64,000 nt of DNA from Rhodobacteraceae bacterium HTCC2150 (GCA_000169395.1 AAXZ01000001.1:310001-374000); one strand, 5' to 3'. Counted from the first letter of the stretch, positions 44,713 through 54,344 are shown. The notes: generated by a model from the letters alone, not told the origin. A program made the numbers and translations.

Positions 44713-46538
44713 TAATCGGCAATTTGATAAACGCGTTTGAACGCGCGGAAGGCCCTCCACCGCAAACACTGGGTCGCTTTATGATGTGGTCCCTGCGCGG
44801 ATCATTTCCCATGCTTTGGCTGGCTGGATTTTTTTCGGCTGCCTTAGGAACGCTTGAGGTTCTGACCGCCTTTATGTTGGGGCTTGTTATTGATTCAACA
44901 CTTGCGACAGAAATGCGGGTTTATTTTGCCGAGGAATGGCCACTGCTTTTGGCATTCGCTTTGTTCTTTCTGGTATTGCGTCCGGCGTTGTTTGGTGTCG
45001 CTGCGGCATCCAATGCCATCATGGTTATGCCGAATGTGAATATCCTTTCCCTGTCGCGCCTCAACCGCTGGGTTCTTGGTCAGACGGTCACATTTTTTGA
45101 CGATGATTTCGCGGGACGGATTGCCCAAAAACAAATGCAAACGGCGCGTGCGATTACGGATGTTGTCAGTGAAACTATCAACGTTGTGTTTTTTGCGTCT
45201 GCGTCCCTTATCGGGTCAGCACTGTTGCTTTTGACAATCGATTGGCGCATCGCGTTGATGTTGAGCCTTTGGTTGGTTGTCTATATCCTGATGATCCGCT
45301 GGTTTATGCCGCGTGTACGCCAAAGGTCGGCCAAACGTGCGGATGAACGCGCAATGGTGACGGGTCAGGTGGTGGATACAATCACCAATATCAAAACCGT
45401 TAAACTTTTTGCCCATGATGAATATGAAGATAAGGCCGCATTAAATGCTATGGCTCGCTTTCGATTGGCTGCATTAGATTTTGGTTATCTGTCGGCAAGT
45501 TTTCGATTTTCATTGATGACGTTGGCAGGGTTTTTACCGGTTCTTATGATTGGCGGCACATTGATTTTGTGGACGCAAGGCAATGCCAGCCCCGGTGATA
45601 TTGCGGCGGCGGGGGCAATTGCCATTCGTATTGCGCAAATGACCGGATGGGTCAGTTTCACGTTGATGGGCATGTATGCCAACGTTGGTGAAATTGAAAA
45701 CGGCATGCACACACTGACACCACGGCCCAAGTTGGTAGATGCAGACAATGCCACGGATTTAGGTGATCAAGCATCGGTTACGTTTGCGAACGTGGATTTT
45801 GCGTATGGGCGCGAAAATGGTGGCGTGAACGGTGTCAATTTGACCATCAAGGCGGGCGAAAAACTGGGCGTTGTAGGGGCCTCGGGTGCGGGTAAATCTA
45901 CATTGGTAGCGTTGCTGCTACGCCTCTATGATCCGGAAAAAGGTCAAGTTTTGGTGGGCGACCAAGACATCGCGAAAGTGACCCAAAAAAGCCTGCGCCG
46001 TCAAATCGGGATGGTGACACAGGAAACCGCGATGTTTAACAGATCAGCACGCGAAAACATCCTTTATGGGCGACCTGATGCCAGCGAGGATGAAATGGTC
46101 GCGGCGGCAAAACGTGCCGAGGCGGATGAGTTTATTCATGACCTCATGGATCACCGCAAACGTGCCGGATATGACGCGCATCTTGGCGAAAGGGGCGTGA
46201 AACTTTCGGGCGGGCAAAGACAACGCATCGCGCTGGCGCGTGCGATCCTAAAAGACGCGCCGATATTGGTTCTGGATGAGGCGACATCAGCGCTGGATTC
46301 CGAGGTTGAGGCCCATATTCAAACAGCCCTCAATGAGGTGATGCAGGGAAAAACGGTGATTGCGATTGCGCACCGTTTGTCGACGATCGCCAAAATGGAC
46401 CGCATTATTGTGATGGATAAGGGTCAGATTGTCGAAGAAGGCAGTCATGATGAACTTTTGGCTAAGAATGGCCTTTACAGTGGCTTTTGGAATCGGCAAT
46501 CCGGCGGCTTCATCGGAACAGAGCAGGCAGAGACGTGA
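44709..46538 (+). CDS. ABC exporter half-transporter, second of pair
   Basis: 609 residues from a GTG start in the 4-base overlap. Same architecture as the preceding gene: transmembrane domain, then VGASGAGKSTL, KLSGGQRQRIALARA and LVLDEATSALDSE. Both ATPase sites appear canonical, with glutamate after Walker B and the histidine loop AHRLST. Its last 4 bases overlap the RNA methyltransferase gene. Confidence 0.92.
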   Translation: MIIGNLINAFERAEGPPPQTLGRFMMWSLRGSFPMLWLAGFFSAALGTLEVLTAFMLGLVIDSTLATEMRVYFAEEWPLLLAFALFFLVLRPALFGVAAASNAIMVMPNVNILSLSRLNRWVLGQTVTFFDDDFAGRIAQKQMQTARAITDVVSETINVVFFASASLIGSALLLLTIDWRIALMLSLWLVVYILMIRWFMPRVRQRSAKRADERAMVTGQVVDTITNIKTVKLFAHDEYEDKAALNAMARFRLAALDFGYLSASFRFSLMTLAGFLPVLMIGGTLILWTQGNASPGDIAAAGAIAIRIAQMTGWVSFTLMGMYANVGEIENGMHTLTPRPKLVDADNATDLGDQASVTFANVDFAYGRENGGVNGVNLTIKAGEKLGVVGASGAGKSTLVALLLRLYDPEKGQVLVGDQDIAKVTQKSLRRQIGMVTQETAMFNRSARENILYGRPDASEDEMVAAAKRAEADEFIHDLMDHRKRAGYDAHLGERGVKLSGGQRQRIALARAILKDAPILVLDEATSALDSEVEAHIQTALNEVMQGKTVIAIAHRLSTIAKMDRIIVMDKGQIVEEGSHDELLAKNGLYSGFWNRQSGGFIGTEQAET

Positions 46539-47755
46539 AAATAAAAATCGACAGATTAGGATTGTTTGGTGACGGCGTTGCCGATGGTCCGGTTTTTGCC
46601 TCCATGACATTGCCCGGTGAGGTGGTTGAGGGTGACGTTGTTGGCGATAAAATGGCGACACCGCGCATTGTGGAACCATCGCCTGACCGCGTGAAACCGC
46701 CGTGCAGTCATTTCAAATCATGCGGCGGTTGTTCCATGCAACATTTGCGCGAAGACAAGTTGGCGGAATGGAAATTGGATGTTGTAAGAAACGCGCTGAC
46801 CGCGCGTGAAATCACAGCACCCATTAGCGGTATTCACACATCACCAGCATCTTCGCGTCGTCGTGCGAGTTTTAGTGGCAAGCGCACAAAATCGGGTGCC
46901 ATGGTCGGTTTTCATCAGCGCGCGTCTGACGTTTTGATCGAGGTGCCAAATTGTAAATTACTGCACCCCGATTTGATGGCGTCTTTGCCTATTTTGCAGG
47001 ATCTTGTGATTACTGGTGCTTCTCGTAAGGCGGAAATTTCGCTTGTGGTGACTTTGACCGAGGGCGGTTTGGACGTGGCGGTGAGCCGCGCCAAGGACAT
47101 GGATCGCGGGTTGCTTGAAACACTTGTTGCGAAGGCCGAACAACATGACCTTGCGCGTTTGACGTGGAATGATGAACCCGTGGCAACGCGTCGTCCGCCT
47201 GTTGTGCAATTTGGCAAAGGGAAAGTTGCCTTGCCACCCGGTGCCTTTTTGCAAGCCACCGAAGATGGGGAAATGGCGTTATTGGCCAGTGTGAAAGATG
47301 TTGTGGCGGATGCAAAGACAGTTATCGATCTGTTTGCTGGGTGTGGTACGTTTTCGTTACCGTTGGCCGAAGATGCCATGGTGCGTGCCGTTGAGGGTGA
47401 GGGTGATATGCTAGAGGCCCTTGATAAAGGTTGGCGTAAGGCCAAAGGGCTGAAAACAATTGTTTCCGAAACCCGTGATCTTTATCGCCGTCCCCTGTTG
47501 CCAGATGAGTTTAAAAAAATTGATGCTGTGGTTCTTGACCCCCCGCGTGCCGGCGCCGAAGCACAGGTTGCAGAATTGGCAAAGGCTGATGTTGCCAAGA
47601 TTGCGATGGTTTCTTGTAACCCTGTGACGTTTGCACGGGATGCAGCAACACTGATCGCAGGCGGGTATACGATGCAGTGGGTCGATGTCGTGGATCAATT
47701 CCGTTGGTCAAGTCACATTGAATTGGCCGCGGCCTTCACGCGTGATAAAAAATAG
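46535..47755 (+). CDS. TrmA/RumA-family RNA m5U methyltransferase
   Basis: 406 residues from a GTG start. N-terminal iron-sulphur cysteines CSHFKSCGGC plus a later VPNCK, SAM-binding VIDLFAGCGTFSLPLA, VLDPPRAGAEAQ, and the catalytic cysteine in MVSCNPVTFARD. Methylates uridine C5 in rRNA or tRNA. The exact target (RlmC/RlmD-like or other) cannot be read from the sequence. The TRAM domain at the N terminus is shortened. Confidence 0.9.
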   Translation: MKIKIDRLGLFGDGVADGPVFASMTLPGEVVEGDVVGDKMATPRIVEPSPDRVKPPCSHFKSCGGCSMQHLREDKLAEWKLDVVRNALTAREITAPISGIHTSPASSRRRASFSGKRTKSGAMVGFHQRASDVLIEVPNCKLLHPDLMASLPILQDLVITGASRKAEISLVVTLTEGGLDVAVSRAKDMDRGLLETLVAKAEQHDLARLTWNDEPVATRRPPVVQFGKGKVALPPGAFLQATEDGEMALLASVKDVVADAKTVIDLFAGCGTFSLPLAEDAMVRAVEGEGDMLEALDKGWRKAKGLKTIVSETRDLYRRPLLPDEFKKIDAVVLDPPRAGAEAQVAELAKADVAKIAMVSCNPVTFARDAATLIAGGYTMQWVDVVDQFRWSSHIELAAAFTRDKK

Positions 47756-47792
47756 TGGCCCATTGGGGTCAAAACACAAAGGCAGGCCAAGA

Positions 47793-48293
47793 ATGATTTC
47801 CCGTCGCATCGTTACAATCGGAATTTTGGGTGGCTTGCTTGGGCTTGCTGGCTGTTCTTCGAAATTTAAAAGATATCACGGCCCTACTGTCACGCGGTTG
47901 GCTGTTTTTAAAGAAAGCCGCAAACTTTATATTTTTCATAACGAAACAGTTTTAGCGGCGCATGAAGTTGAGTTAGGATTTGCGCCGGTTGGGCACAAAG
48001 AGGTTGAAGGCGACGGTAAAACACCTGAGGGGCGATATTTCATTGATCGGCGAAACCCGAACAGTTCGTTTCACTTGTCTTTGGGTATTTCATATCCAAA
48101 TGATGCAGATCGCAAAGCAGCGGCTGAATTGGGTGAATCCCCAGGTGGTGATATCTTCATTCATGGTCAAAAATCACTCACTAACCGCGGTGGTGATGAT
48201 TGGACCGCAGGATGCATTTCCGTGACGAACGATGAAATGGAAGATATTTATGCGATGGTGCCTAACGGCGTTCCAATCGACATTTATCCCTAA
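47793..48293 (+). CDS. L,D-transpeptidase-family lipoprotein (YafK-like)
   Basis: 166 residues. Lipoprotein signal with lipobox LAGC (about 18-21). YkuD-type catalytic motif: IHGQK and, downstream, WTAGCISVTN with the nucleophilic cysteine. Probably acts on peptidoglycan peptides as a transpeptidase or endopeptidase. The ATG at 47793 is chosen because the signal peptide starts there. Confidence 0.88.
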   Translation: MISRRIVTIGILGGLLGLAGCSSKFKRYHGPTVTRLAVFKESRKLYIFHNETVLAAHEVELGFAPVGHKEVEGDGKTPEGRYFIDRRNPNSSFHLSLGISYPNDADRKAAAELGESPGGDIFIHGQKSLTNRGGDDWTAGCISVTNDEMEDIYAMVPNGVPIDIYP

Positions 48294-48321
48294 CCCAGCA
48301 CGGATTTAATCTGCGCTTTTG

Positions 48322-48951
48322 TTATGAATCGCCGACAACTGGCTCAGGTGCTTCGGGTGTCTCGATGGTTTTTGGTCGATTAACCGGCACAAATTCCGCA
48401 AAGGGCGAGACTTCTTGTGGCACGCCAGGGCCGCCGGTTACCAATGTCCACCAAAGTTTACCGTTGGATTCCTGTACGAACGAGAAACCCATGTCGACAG
48501 CTTCGGGATCAACCAAGACGCTTCTTGTGCCCTCTTCAGCCATCCACGCCGCAAGTGTTTCCAACTCGGTTTCAAACGTTTCGGAAATGTTTTCACCGCG
48601 AACGATGCCCGGGTAACCAACGCGTTTACCGCGATCCAAGGGCGATGAGCCGTCAGAACCAAAATGCCAGGGGCGGTTTTGAATGGCCATATCACGCGAA
48701 TGTGTTGCCGCCGCTGCATTTAGTTGCGCGTTTAGTACAAGATCTGGCACACCTTTTGCACCGCGCAATGCGTTCACAGCGTCCAGCATTCGATACTGAA
48801 CTCTAGATTCGCCGTTCTTATTTATTCGGTATGTTTTCGCGACGACAGTGCGCCCATCTGCGGTTTGCACTGTGGAATTCACAGTTTCAGTACATGCAGC
48901 GACCATAAATAGGGTGGCAAGCAAACTAAGGATCAGAGGGGATTTTTTCAT
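48322..48951 (-). CDS. CAP/SCP-domain lipoprotein
   Basis: 209 residues with lipobox VAAC (about 17-20). A CAP domain follows: ALRGAKGVPDLVLNAQLNAAAATHSRDMA, HFGSDGSSPLDRGKRVGY, GENISE and WWTLVTG. Bacterial CAP proteins are exported, with poorly known roles. Convergent with the L,D-transpeptidase lipoprotein gene. Confidence 0.88.
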   Translation of the reverse strand: MKKSPLILSLLATLFMVAACTETVNSTVQTADGRTVVAKTYRINKNGESRVQYRMLDAVNALRGAKGVPDLVLNAQLNAAAATHSRDMAIQNRPWHFGSDGSSPLDRGKRVGYPGIVRGENISETFETELETLAAWMAEEGTRSVLVDPEAVDMGFSFVQESNGKLWWTLVTGGPGVPQEVSPFAEFVPVNRPKTIETPEAPEPVVGDS

Positions 48952-49109
48952 TTCAACCTACTCGGTAACACTGTCTAACGCTCTTTATCGGGAAGTGATG
49001 CTGGGATCAAACAGGGCAGCAAAAATTCGCCGTCATAACATCAGTTTGATTTGCGATAGCGGCATTCTTGCAATAGACATCAGCCAAAATCAAAGTGTGA
49101 GGCACTTAA

Positions 49110-49715
49110 ATGTCAGAGTTTTCTAAAGACAAAATGGACCGCCGTTTCTTTATTGGCAGTAGTATCGCGCTGGGTGCGGGACTTGCGACACCAGCGTTGG
49201 CGCAAGAAAATGAACCATCCCCGACGGGCATCTATGAGGCACCGTTAACGGCACGACGCAATACATCTAGTTTTCGGTCGTTAGATTGGCGCCCTTATTT
49301 CAAAAGTCTAAGAAAAGGTGCGATTTTGTGCGATACATCCTCTCGTGCTGCGCATTTTTGGTCTGAAGACGAATCAATTTACAAATTATACCCAACAAGC
49401 GTTCCGTTAACCGATGAACTTACGCGTCGTGGGCGTACTTCGATTATTCGCAAGGTTGTTGGGCCGTCGTGGGCGCCAACACCATCAATGCGTAAACGAA
49501 ACCCAGAATGGCCAGAATTTATCGGGCCAGGCCCAGATAATCCCTTGGGGACGCACGCAATGTACCTGTCTTGGAAGTATTACCGCATCCACGGCACGCA
49601 AGACACGCGAAAAATTGGGCGAAAATCATCCAATGGTTGCATCGGTTTGTTTAATGAACATATTGAAGAACTGTTCGCGTTGTGCAAAGTTGGCACCCAA
49701 GTGTTGCTAATTTGA
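49110..49715 (+). CDS. L,D-transpeptidase (ErfK/YbiS type), probably Tat-exported
   Basis: 201 residues. The N terminus has DRRFFIGSSIALGAGLATPALAQ, a twin-arginine-like signal. The YkuD domain ends with MYLSWKYYRIHGTQDTRKIG and the catalytic SSNGCIGLFN. Forms 3-3 cross-links or attaches lipoproteins to peptidoglycan. A GAGG ribosome site precedes the ATG at 49110; 49134 is an alternative. Confidence 0.9.
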   Translation: MSEFSKDKMDRRFFIGSSIALGAGLATPALAQENEPSPTGIYEAPLTARRNTSSFRSLDWRPYFKSLRKGAILCDTSSRAAHFWSEDESIYKLYPTSVPLTDELTRRGRTSIIRKVVGPSWAPTPSMRKRNPEWPEFIGPGPDNPLGTHAMYLSWKYYRIHGTQDTRKIGRKSSNGCIGLFNEHIEELFALCKVGTQVLLI

Positions 49716-49804
49716 CGACATTTTGGAAATCGGTGGTTTTCTGGCTATTTCAGAGCATTGCATTTTCAAAGGGTTGCTGCTTTAAGGTGAACACGAGGTA
49801 CAGT

Positions 49805-49820
49805 CTTATCGCCTGATAAG
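49805..49820. repeat. Short perfect hairpin upstream of the small secreted protein gene
   Basis: CTTATC/GATAAG with a GCCT loop. No T run follows, so it is not a typical terminator. It could be an operator or mRNA leader element. Confidence 0.4.
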
Positions 49821-49864
49821 CCGCATTCTGTTGGTAAGTTGGGCACAATATCGGAGATATTAAT

Positions 49865-50038
49865 ATGAAAAAAATCGCTCTTGCCGCTGCTTTCGCTGCT
49901 GTTGCAACAACATCATTCGCTGGTAACCCAGTTGTAATGGTTGAACCAATGATCGTTGAAGAAGCTGCGTCTTCTTCTTCAGGTGGCATCCTAGTTCCAC
50001 TATTGCTTTTGGTTCTAGTAGCTGCAGCTGCTGCTTAA
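49865..50038 (+). CDS. Small secreted or membrane hydrophobic protein
   Basis: 57 residues, too short for most gene callers. A Sec signal (MKKIALAAAFAAVATTSFAG) is followed by a short VVMVEPMIVEEAASSSSGG linker and a C-terminal hydrophobic helix (ILVPLLLLVLVAAAAA). GGAG lies 9 bases upstream and a strong terminator follows 20 bases after the stop, so it is a monocistronic expressed gene. Similar tiny proteins next to hemH occur in related marine bacteria and are sometimes mislabelled ferrochelatase. Function unknown. Confidence 0.85.
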   Translation: MKKIALAAAFAAVATTSFAGNPVVMVEPMIVEEAASSSSGGILVPLLLLVLVAAAAA

Positions 50039-50058
50039 GCTTTACGCTTTATAAAACG

Positions 50059-50090
50059 AAAAAGGCGGTTGCATAGCAGCCGCCTTTTTT
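50059..50090 (+). terminator. Terminator of the small protein gene
   Basis: AAAAAGGCGG...TGC/GCA...CCGCC followed by six T. Symmetrical A and T runs mean it could also serve hemH from the other side. Confidence 0.9.
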
Positions 50091-50123
50091 GATTCTTAGG
50101 CCTAAGTTTTTTGGGCTGGAATG

Positions 50124-51158
50124 CTAAATCCAACCCGCCAAGTTTTGATCCACAACAGCCGCAAGTGCCTCGATGTGATCAGGATTGTCGTTTAAGCATG
50201 GAATATACGTAAATTCCTTGCCGCCGCCTTCTTCAAAGCTTTCGCGAATTTCCTCATTGATCTCTTCCAAGGTTTCGATGCAATCGGCGGAAAACGCGGG
50301 TGCAATTACAGCGATGTTTGTTTTACCTTCTTCTTCCGCTAGGCGCTTAACCTCTTCCACCGTATAGGGTTTCAGCCATTCTTCGCGACCAAAGATGGAT
50401 TGGAATGTGGTTTTGATTTCGGTTTCATCCCATCCCAAACGTTCCATCAACAAGCGCGTCGTTTTCTGGCAATGGCAGTGATAGGGATCGCCCTCTAGCA
50501 AATACCGTTTCGGTACACCGTGATAAGAACACAGCAAAATATCGGGGCGTTTTTCTAATTTGCCATAGGCGGTTTCAACAGATTTCGCCAAGGCATCAAT
50601 ATAAGCAGGTTGGTCAAAATAGGGCGTGATCGTGCGAACAGCAGGTTGCCATTTCACCTTCATCAACGCGCGGAATAACTGATCATTCGCAGTGGCAGAG
50701 GTGGCACCGGCATATTGTGGGTAAAGCGGCACAAACAGAATTTTCTGACACCCTTGATCCAACAGCTTTTGAACAACTGATTCGACCGACGGATTTCCAT
50801 ACCGCATGCAAAAATCAACGACGACTTCACTGCCGTACCGTTTTTCCATGGCATCAGACATTGCCAAGGTTTGTTCTTTGGTGATGGTCAACAGTGGGCT
50901 TTCACCGGCCTCGTGATTCCAAATGCTTTCATAAGCTTTGCCAGACGTGAATGGGCGAAATGACAGAATGATCAACTGCAAGATCGGTTGCCATTTCCAA
51001 TTTGGGAGGTCAACGACGCGTTTGTCGGACAAAAATTCACTTAGATATCGGCGCATTGACCGATAATCGTAATTATCCGGCGTTCCCAAGTTCGCGAGAA
51101 GAACACCGATTTTCGGTTTTTTTACTTCGGGATGGCTGGCGGGCAGGTGATCAGTCAT
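50124..51158 (-). CDS. hemH: Ferrochelatase
   Basis: 344 residues from the ATG at 51158; a GTG 12 bases earlier is possible. Motifs: GVLLANLGTPD, FMRYGNPS-like FCMRYGNPSVESV, LCSYHGVPKRYLLEGDPYHCHCQKTTRLL (active-site histidine in SYHG) and APAFSADCIETLEEI. Inserts Fe(II) into protoporphyrin IX at the inner membrane. Overlaps the end of the upstream methyltransferase gene by 8 bases. Confidence 0.96.
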   Translation of the reverse strand: MTDHLPASHPEVKKPKIGVLLANLGTPDNYDYRSMRRYLSEFLSDKRVVDLPNWKWQPILQLIILSFRPFTSGKAYESIWNHEAGESPLLTITKEQTLAMSDAMEKRYGSEVVVDFCMRYGNPSVESVVQKLLDQGCQKILFVPLYPQYAGATSATANDQLFRALMKVKWQPAVRTITPYFDQPAYIDALAKSVETAYGKLEKRPDILLCSYHGVPKRYLLEGDPYHCHCQKTTRLLMERLGWDETEIKTTFQSIFGREEWLKPYTVEEVKRLAEEEGKTNIAVIAPAFSADCIETLEEINEEIRESFEEGGGKEFTYIPCLNDNPDHIEALAAVVDQNLAGWI

Positions 51159-51999
51159 TCTTTTTCTCACTTAAGTTTGGCACCGATGTATTGGCGTCAA
51201 ATTCGGTTGTATTCAAGGCGTCAGCTAGTCGCGCACTTGCGGATCCGGGGCGCAATGGTTTTTGTTGGCTCTCATCGGGCGACCATCCAGTCAGAAAGAT
51301 CAGCTCGTAGGTCGCTATGATCCGCCCCTCTGGATCGGAAAAATTCTCAGCATAAGTTGCGGCCATTGTGGTCATCAGGTTGCGAGACGTAAAGGTTTTA
51401 TCCCGATCCATCAGCACGTTGGTTTCACCCATCGCGCGTAAATCATGCATCAAATGAAAAGCGGTGTTGTATCCAACGGTAAGTGGAATGCGATCGGCCA
51501 CGGGCAATGCAAATCCCGCACGTTGCAGCAATCCGCCTAATTCACGAATTTCACCCATGGGCGCGACACGGGGCGACAGACCGTCGGTGAGAGCAATTTC
51601 AGCCTCGGCCAAGCTGGCGCGGAGTTCATGCAAAGTTTCACCGCCCATGAAAGCAGCAATAAGCAAACCATCGGGAATCAACGCCAAGCGACATTGCACC
51701 AGTTGCCCAACCGGATCATTGGCCCAATGCAGTGCCATTGCATGAACCACCAAATCAAAGCTGTTTGGCGCAAGGTCTAAAACCTCGTCATCGTTAACAA
51801 TCACCGCGTTCGGAAAGGCATTCGCCCATTTTTGAGGGGCACCAGTTACAATCGCCATTTTTGTAAACGTCTTGTTAACCACATTCGGTCTTTCCTGAAC
51901 CTCTGTGATTGCTTCGTCGTGCAGAAATAAATCACCCACCGCACGGGCGCGATTGCGGGCAAGGGCATCATGGTCAAAGATTTTGATCTCGAAGGTCAT
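51151..51999 (-). CDS. SAM-dependent methyltransferase-fold protein (BioC/NDUFAF5-like)
   Basis: 282 residues. The SAM-fold part shows NSFDLVVHAMALHWANDPVGQL and a GLL-type strand (PDGLLIAAFMGGETLHELR), matching the BioC-like branch that includes mitochondrial NDUFAF5. The N-terminal glycine-rich SAM loop is not obvious (MAIVTGAPQ). It could be a methyltransferase, hydroxylase or assembly factor. The ATG at 51999 is chosen because FEIKIFDHDAL begins the conserved part. Operon with hemH. Confidence 0.8.
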   Translation of the reverse strand: MTFEIKIFDHDALARNRARAVGDLFLHDEAITEVQERPNVVNKTFTKMAIVTGAPQKWANAFPNAVIVNDDEVLDLAPNSFDLVVHAMALHWANDPVGQLVQCRLALIPDGLLIAAFMGGETLHELRASLAEAEIALTDGLSPRVAPMGEIRELGGLLQRAGFALPVADRIPLTVGYNTAFHLMHDLRAMGETNVLMDRDKTFTSRNLMTTMAATYAENFSDPEGRIIATYELIFLTGWSPDESQQKPLRPGSASARLADALNTTEFDANTSVPNLSEKKND

Positions 52000-52047
52000 A
52001 CAGGCGCTTTCATCTGTTTGGCCGTTACTTAAGGGGAATTGACGCGA

Positions 52048-52770
52048 ATGCAAACGGCCTTGCGAATAATCTATCCGGCACAATGTCTGACCTGTGGTGA
52101 CATTGTGGATAGTGAGTTTGGGTTTTGCGGTGCCTGTTGGCGCGAAACTCCTTTTATTACGGGTTTGATTTGCGATCTGTGTGGCACGTCGTTGCCGGGC
52201 GACGCCTCAGAACAAAATCAAGAACTGCATTGTGACGAATGCATGCGCATTGCACGGCCTTGGGAAAAAGGGCGCAGTGCGATGATCTATAAAGATAACG
52301 CTCGGCGATTTGTGCTTGGGCTTAAACACGGCGATCGTTTGGATTTTGCAAGACCAGCGGCCAATTGGATCGCCGCCAAGATGCAAGGGTTGGTGCCTGC
52401 TAATACAATCGTGGCCCCTGTGCCGATGCATTGGTTGCGCTTGCTTCGTCGGCGATACAATCAGGCGGCATTGATCTCAGGCGAGGTTTCCAAGGTGCTT
52501 GGCCTAACACACCGGCCAGATTTACTGATACGACCGCGTGCCACCAAGGTGCATCAAAAAATGACGGCGGATGAACGTTTTGCCAATTTGGTGGGCGCAA
52601 TAGATGTTCACCCCAAAGCCCAAGATTTTATCAAAGGGCGATCTGTACTAATTATTGATGATGTAATGACCTCTGGGGCAATTTTGGCAGCATCAACAGA
52701 GGCGGCCAAACAGGCAGGTGCCGATGACGTGTTCGTGGCAACGCTTGCCCGCGTTGCAAAGGATGCCTAG
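52048..52770 (+). CDS. ComF-family phosphoribosyltransferase-like protein
   Basis: 240 residues. An N-terminal double zinc ribbon (CLTCGD, CGAC, CDLCG, CDEC) is followed by a phosphoribosyltransferase fold with VLIIDDVMTSGAIL. ComF proteins take part in natural DNA uptake and may work with PriA. The ATG at 52048 has AAGGGG upstream; a TTG at 52039 is less likely. Divergent from the methyltransferase gene. Confidence 0.9.
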   Translation: MQTALRIIYPAQCLTCGDIVDSEFGFCGACWRETPFITGLICDLCGTSLPGDASEQNQELHCDECMRIARPWEKGRSAMIYKDNARRFVLGLKHGDRLDFARPAANWIAAKMQGLVPANTIVAPVPMHWLRLLRRRYNQAALISGEVSKVLGLTHRPDLLIRPRATKVHQKMTADERFANLVGAIDVHPKAQDFIKGRSVLIIDDVMTSGAILAASTEAAKQAGADDVFVATLARVAKDA

Positions 52771-52819
52771 ATAGGGACAACACCGCCCAAAGGGGTGGCC
52801 AGCTAACTAGGATCAAGCA

Positions 52820-53077
52820 ATGCAACAAGTCGAAATTTACACAACACAACTTTGCGGTTTTTGTCACCGTGCAAAGGGTCTTTTGAAATCCAAGGGTGTT
52901 TCATTCACCGAATATGATGTGTCTCGCGATGCAGCTAAGCGTCAGGAAATGATGCAACGTGCAAAAGGCGGCCGTACCGTGCCGCAGATTTTTATTGGCG
53001 GTAAACATGTAGGTGGTTCTGACGAACTTGCGGCGTTGGAACGCGGCGGTAAACTAGACAAAATACTAAAAGGCTAA
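52820..53077 (+). CDS. grxC: Glutaredoxin 3
   Basis: 85 residues, the normal length, with the dithiol active site CGFCHRAK and the glutathione-binding TVPQIFIGGKHVGGSDEL. Reduces disulphides with glutathione in the cytosol. Followed 5 bases later by the amidase gene. Confidence 0.95.
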   Translation: MQQVEIYTTQLCGFCHRAKGLLKSKGVSFTEYDVSRDAAKRQEMMQRAKGGRTVPQIFIGGKHVGGSDELAALERGGKLDKILKG

Positions 53078-53082
53078 CACTC

Positions 53083-53901
53083 ATGAAAATCGCCCTATGC
53101 CAGATGAATTCAAACGATGATCCTGCACAAAACTTGCAAGTTTTGTTGGGAATGTTGGATGAGGCCGCTTCTGGTGGGGCGACGTTTGTTTTGACGCCCG
53201 AAGTGCTAAATTGCATGTCGTTTGACCGCAAACACCAAAATGATGTGCTGGAATTAGAAGAAAATGATGCGAGCCTTGCAGCTTTGCAAACCAAGGCAGC
53301 TGAACTTGGGATTTGGTTGCTAATCGGTTCACTTGCACTGAAAACTGGCGACCCGGACAACCGTTTTGCAAATCGATCCTTTTTGATTGACCCACAAGGT
53401 TCGATCGTTTCGAAGTACGACAAGATCCACATGTTTGACGTCAATCTAAGTGAAACAGAATCGTATCGTGAATCTGCTGGGTATCGGCCCGGTGATCGGG
53501 CGGTGACGGCCGCATTTCAGGATACCATTTTGGGCATGGCGATTTGTTATGATGTGCGGTTCCCACATTTGTTCCGTCAGCTGGCACAAAATGGCGCGAC
53601 GGTTATCACGGTTCCGGCCGCTTTCGCGCGCCTAACGGGTGCCGCGCATTGGGAAACACTGCTTAGGGCGCGCGCCATTGAAAATGGTGCATTCATTTTG
53701 GCCCCTGCACAAACCGGCCATCACGGTGGCACGCGGAAAACCCATGGTCACAGCTTGGTTGTGGCCCCCTGGGGTGAAGTTTTGTTAGATGCAGGCACAG
53801 ATGCTGGCGTTTATTTTTGCGAAATCGATCTTTCTGACGTACAGAAGGCGCGTGCCCGCGTTCCATCGTTGGGCCACGATCGTAATTTTGATGGGCCGTG
53901 A
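53083..53901 (+). CDS. Carbon-nitrogen hydrolase (nitrilase family, Nit1/Nit2-like)
   Basis: 272 residues with the Glu-Lys-Cys triad: VLTPEVLN, KIHMFDV and GMAICYDVRFPHLFR. This subgroup includes deaminated-glutathione amidase (Nit1), which would fit its position directly behind grxC. Overlaps the following marR gene by 4 bases. Confidence 0.88.
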   Translation: MKIALCQMNSNDDPAQNLQVLLGMLDEAASGGATFVLTPEVLNCMSFDRKHQNDVLELEENDASLAALQTKAAELGIWLLIGSLALKTGDPDNRFANRSFLIDPQGSIVSKYDKIHMFDVNLSETESYRESAGYRPGDRAVTAAFQDTILGMAICYDVRFPHLFRQLAQNGATVITVPAAFARLTGAAHWETLLRARAIENGAFILAPAQTGHHGGTRKTHGHSLVVAPWGEVLLDAGTDAGVYFCEIDLSDVQKARARVPSLGHDRNFDGP

Positions 53902-54344
53902 TGAGCAAAGACAAAGAAAATCTAGCAGTTTCGCTGTTTAGCGAGTTGTTCGTGGCTGATCAGTTGGGCCGCAGTTTGATTTCAAAGGCGTTGCCCAAAG
54001 GGATGGAAATCTCACATTTTTACGTCCTAAACCATTTGTCGCGATCAACAGGAGAAAAGTCACCAGCACAATTGGCCAAAACTTTTCACGTTACCAAAGG
54101 CGCGATGACCAACACCCTAAGCAAGTTAGAATGGGCGGGATTTATTCACATTCGTCCAGATTGGGACGATGCGCGGCGCAAACAAATTCAAATTAGCCCA
54201 GCTGGCAAGAAAGCAGTTGAGCACGCTTTTGCGGTGGTCGTGCCGGAGATTTCAAAAATTGTTGATGCGATTGGCGAAGACAAAGTTCGTTCTGCAATAC
54301 CGGTTTTACGTGATTTGCGGATAAATCTGGGCGACGGCAACTAA
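53898..54344 (+). CDS. MarR-family transcriptional regulator
   Basis: 148 residues with a winged-helix core: [47 protein letters not shown] and the wing [14 protein letters not shown]. Co-transcribed with grxC and the amidase gene. No palindromic target was identified nearby, so its regulon is unknown. Ends convergently on ubiG with a 4-base overlap. Confidence 0.88.
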   Translation: MMSKDKENLAVSLFSELFVADQLGRSLISKALPKGMEISHFYVLNHLSRSTGEKSPAQLAKTFHVTKGAMTNTLSKLEWAGFIHIRPDWDDARRKQIQISPAGKKAVEHAFAVVVPEISKIVDAIGEDKVRSAIPVLRDLRINLGDGN

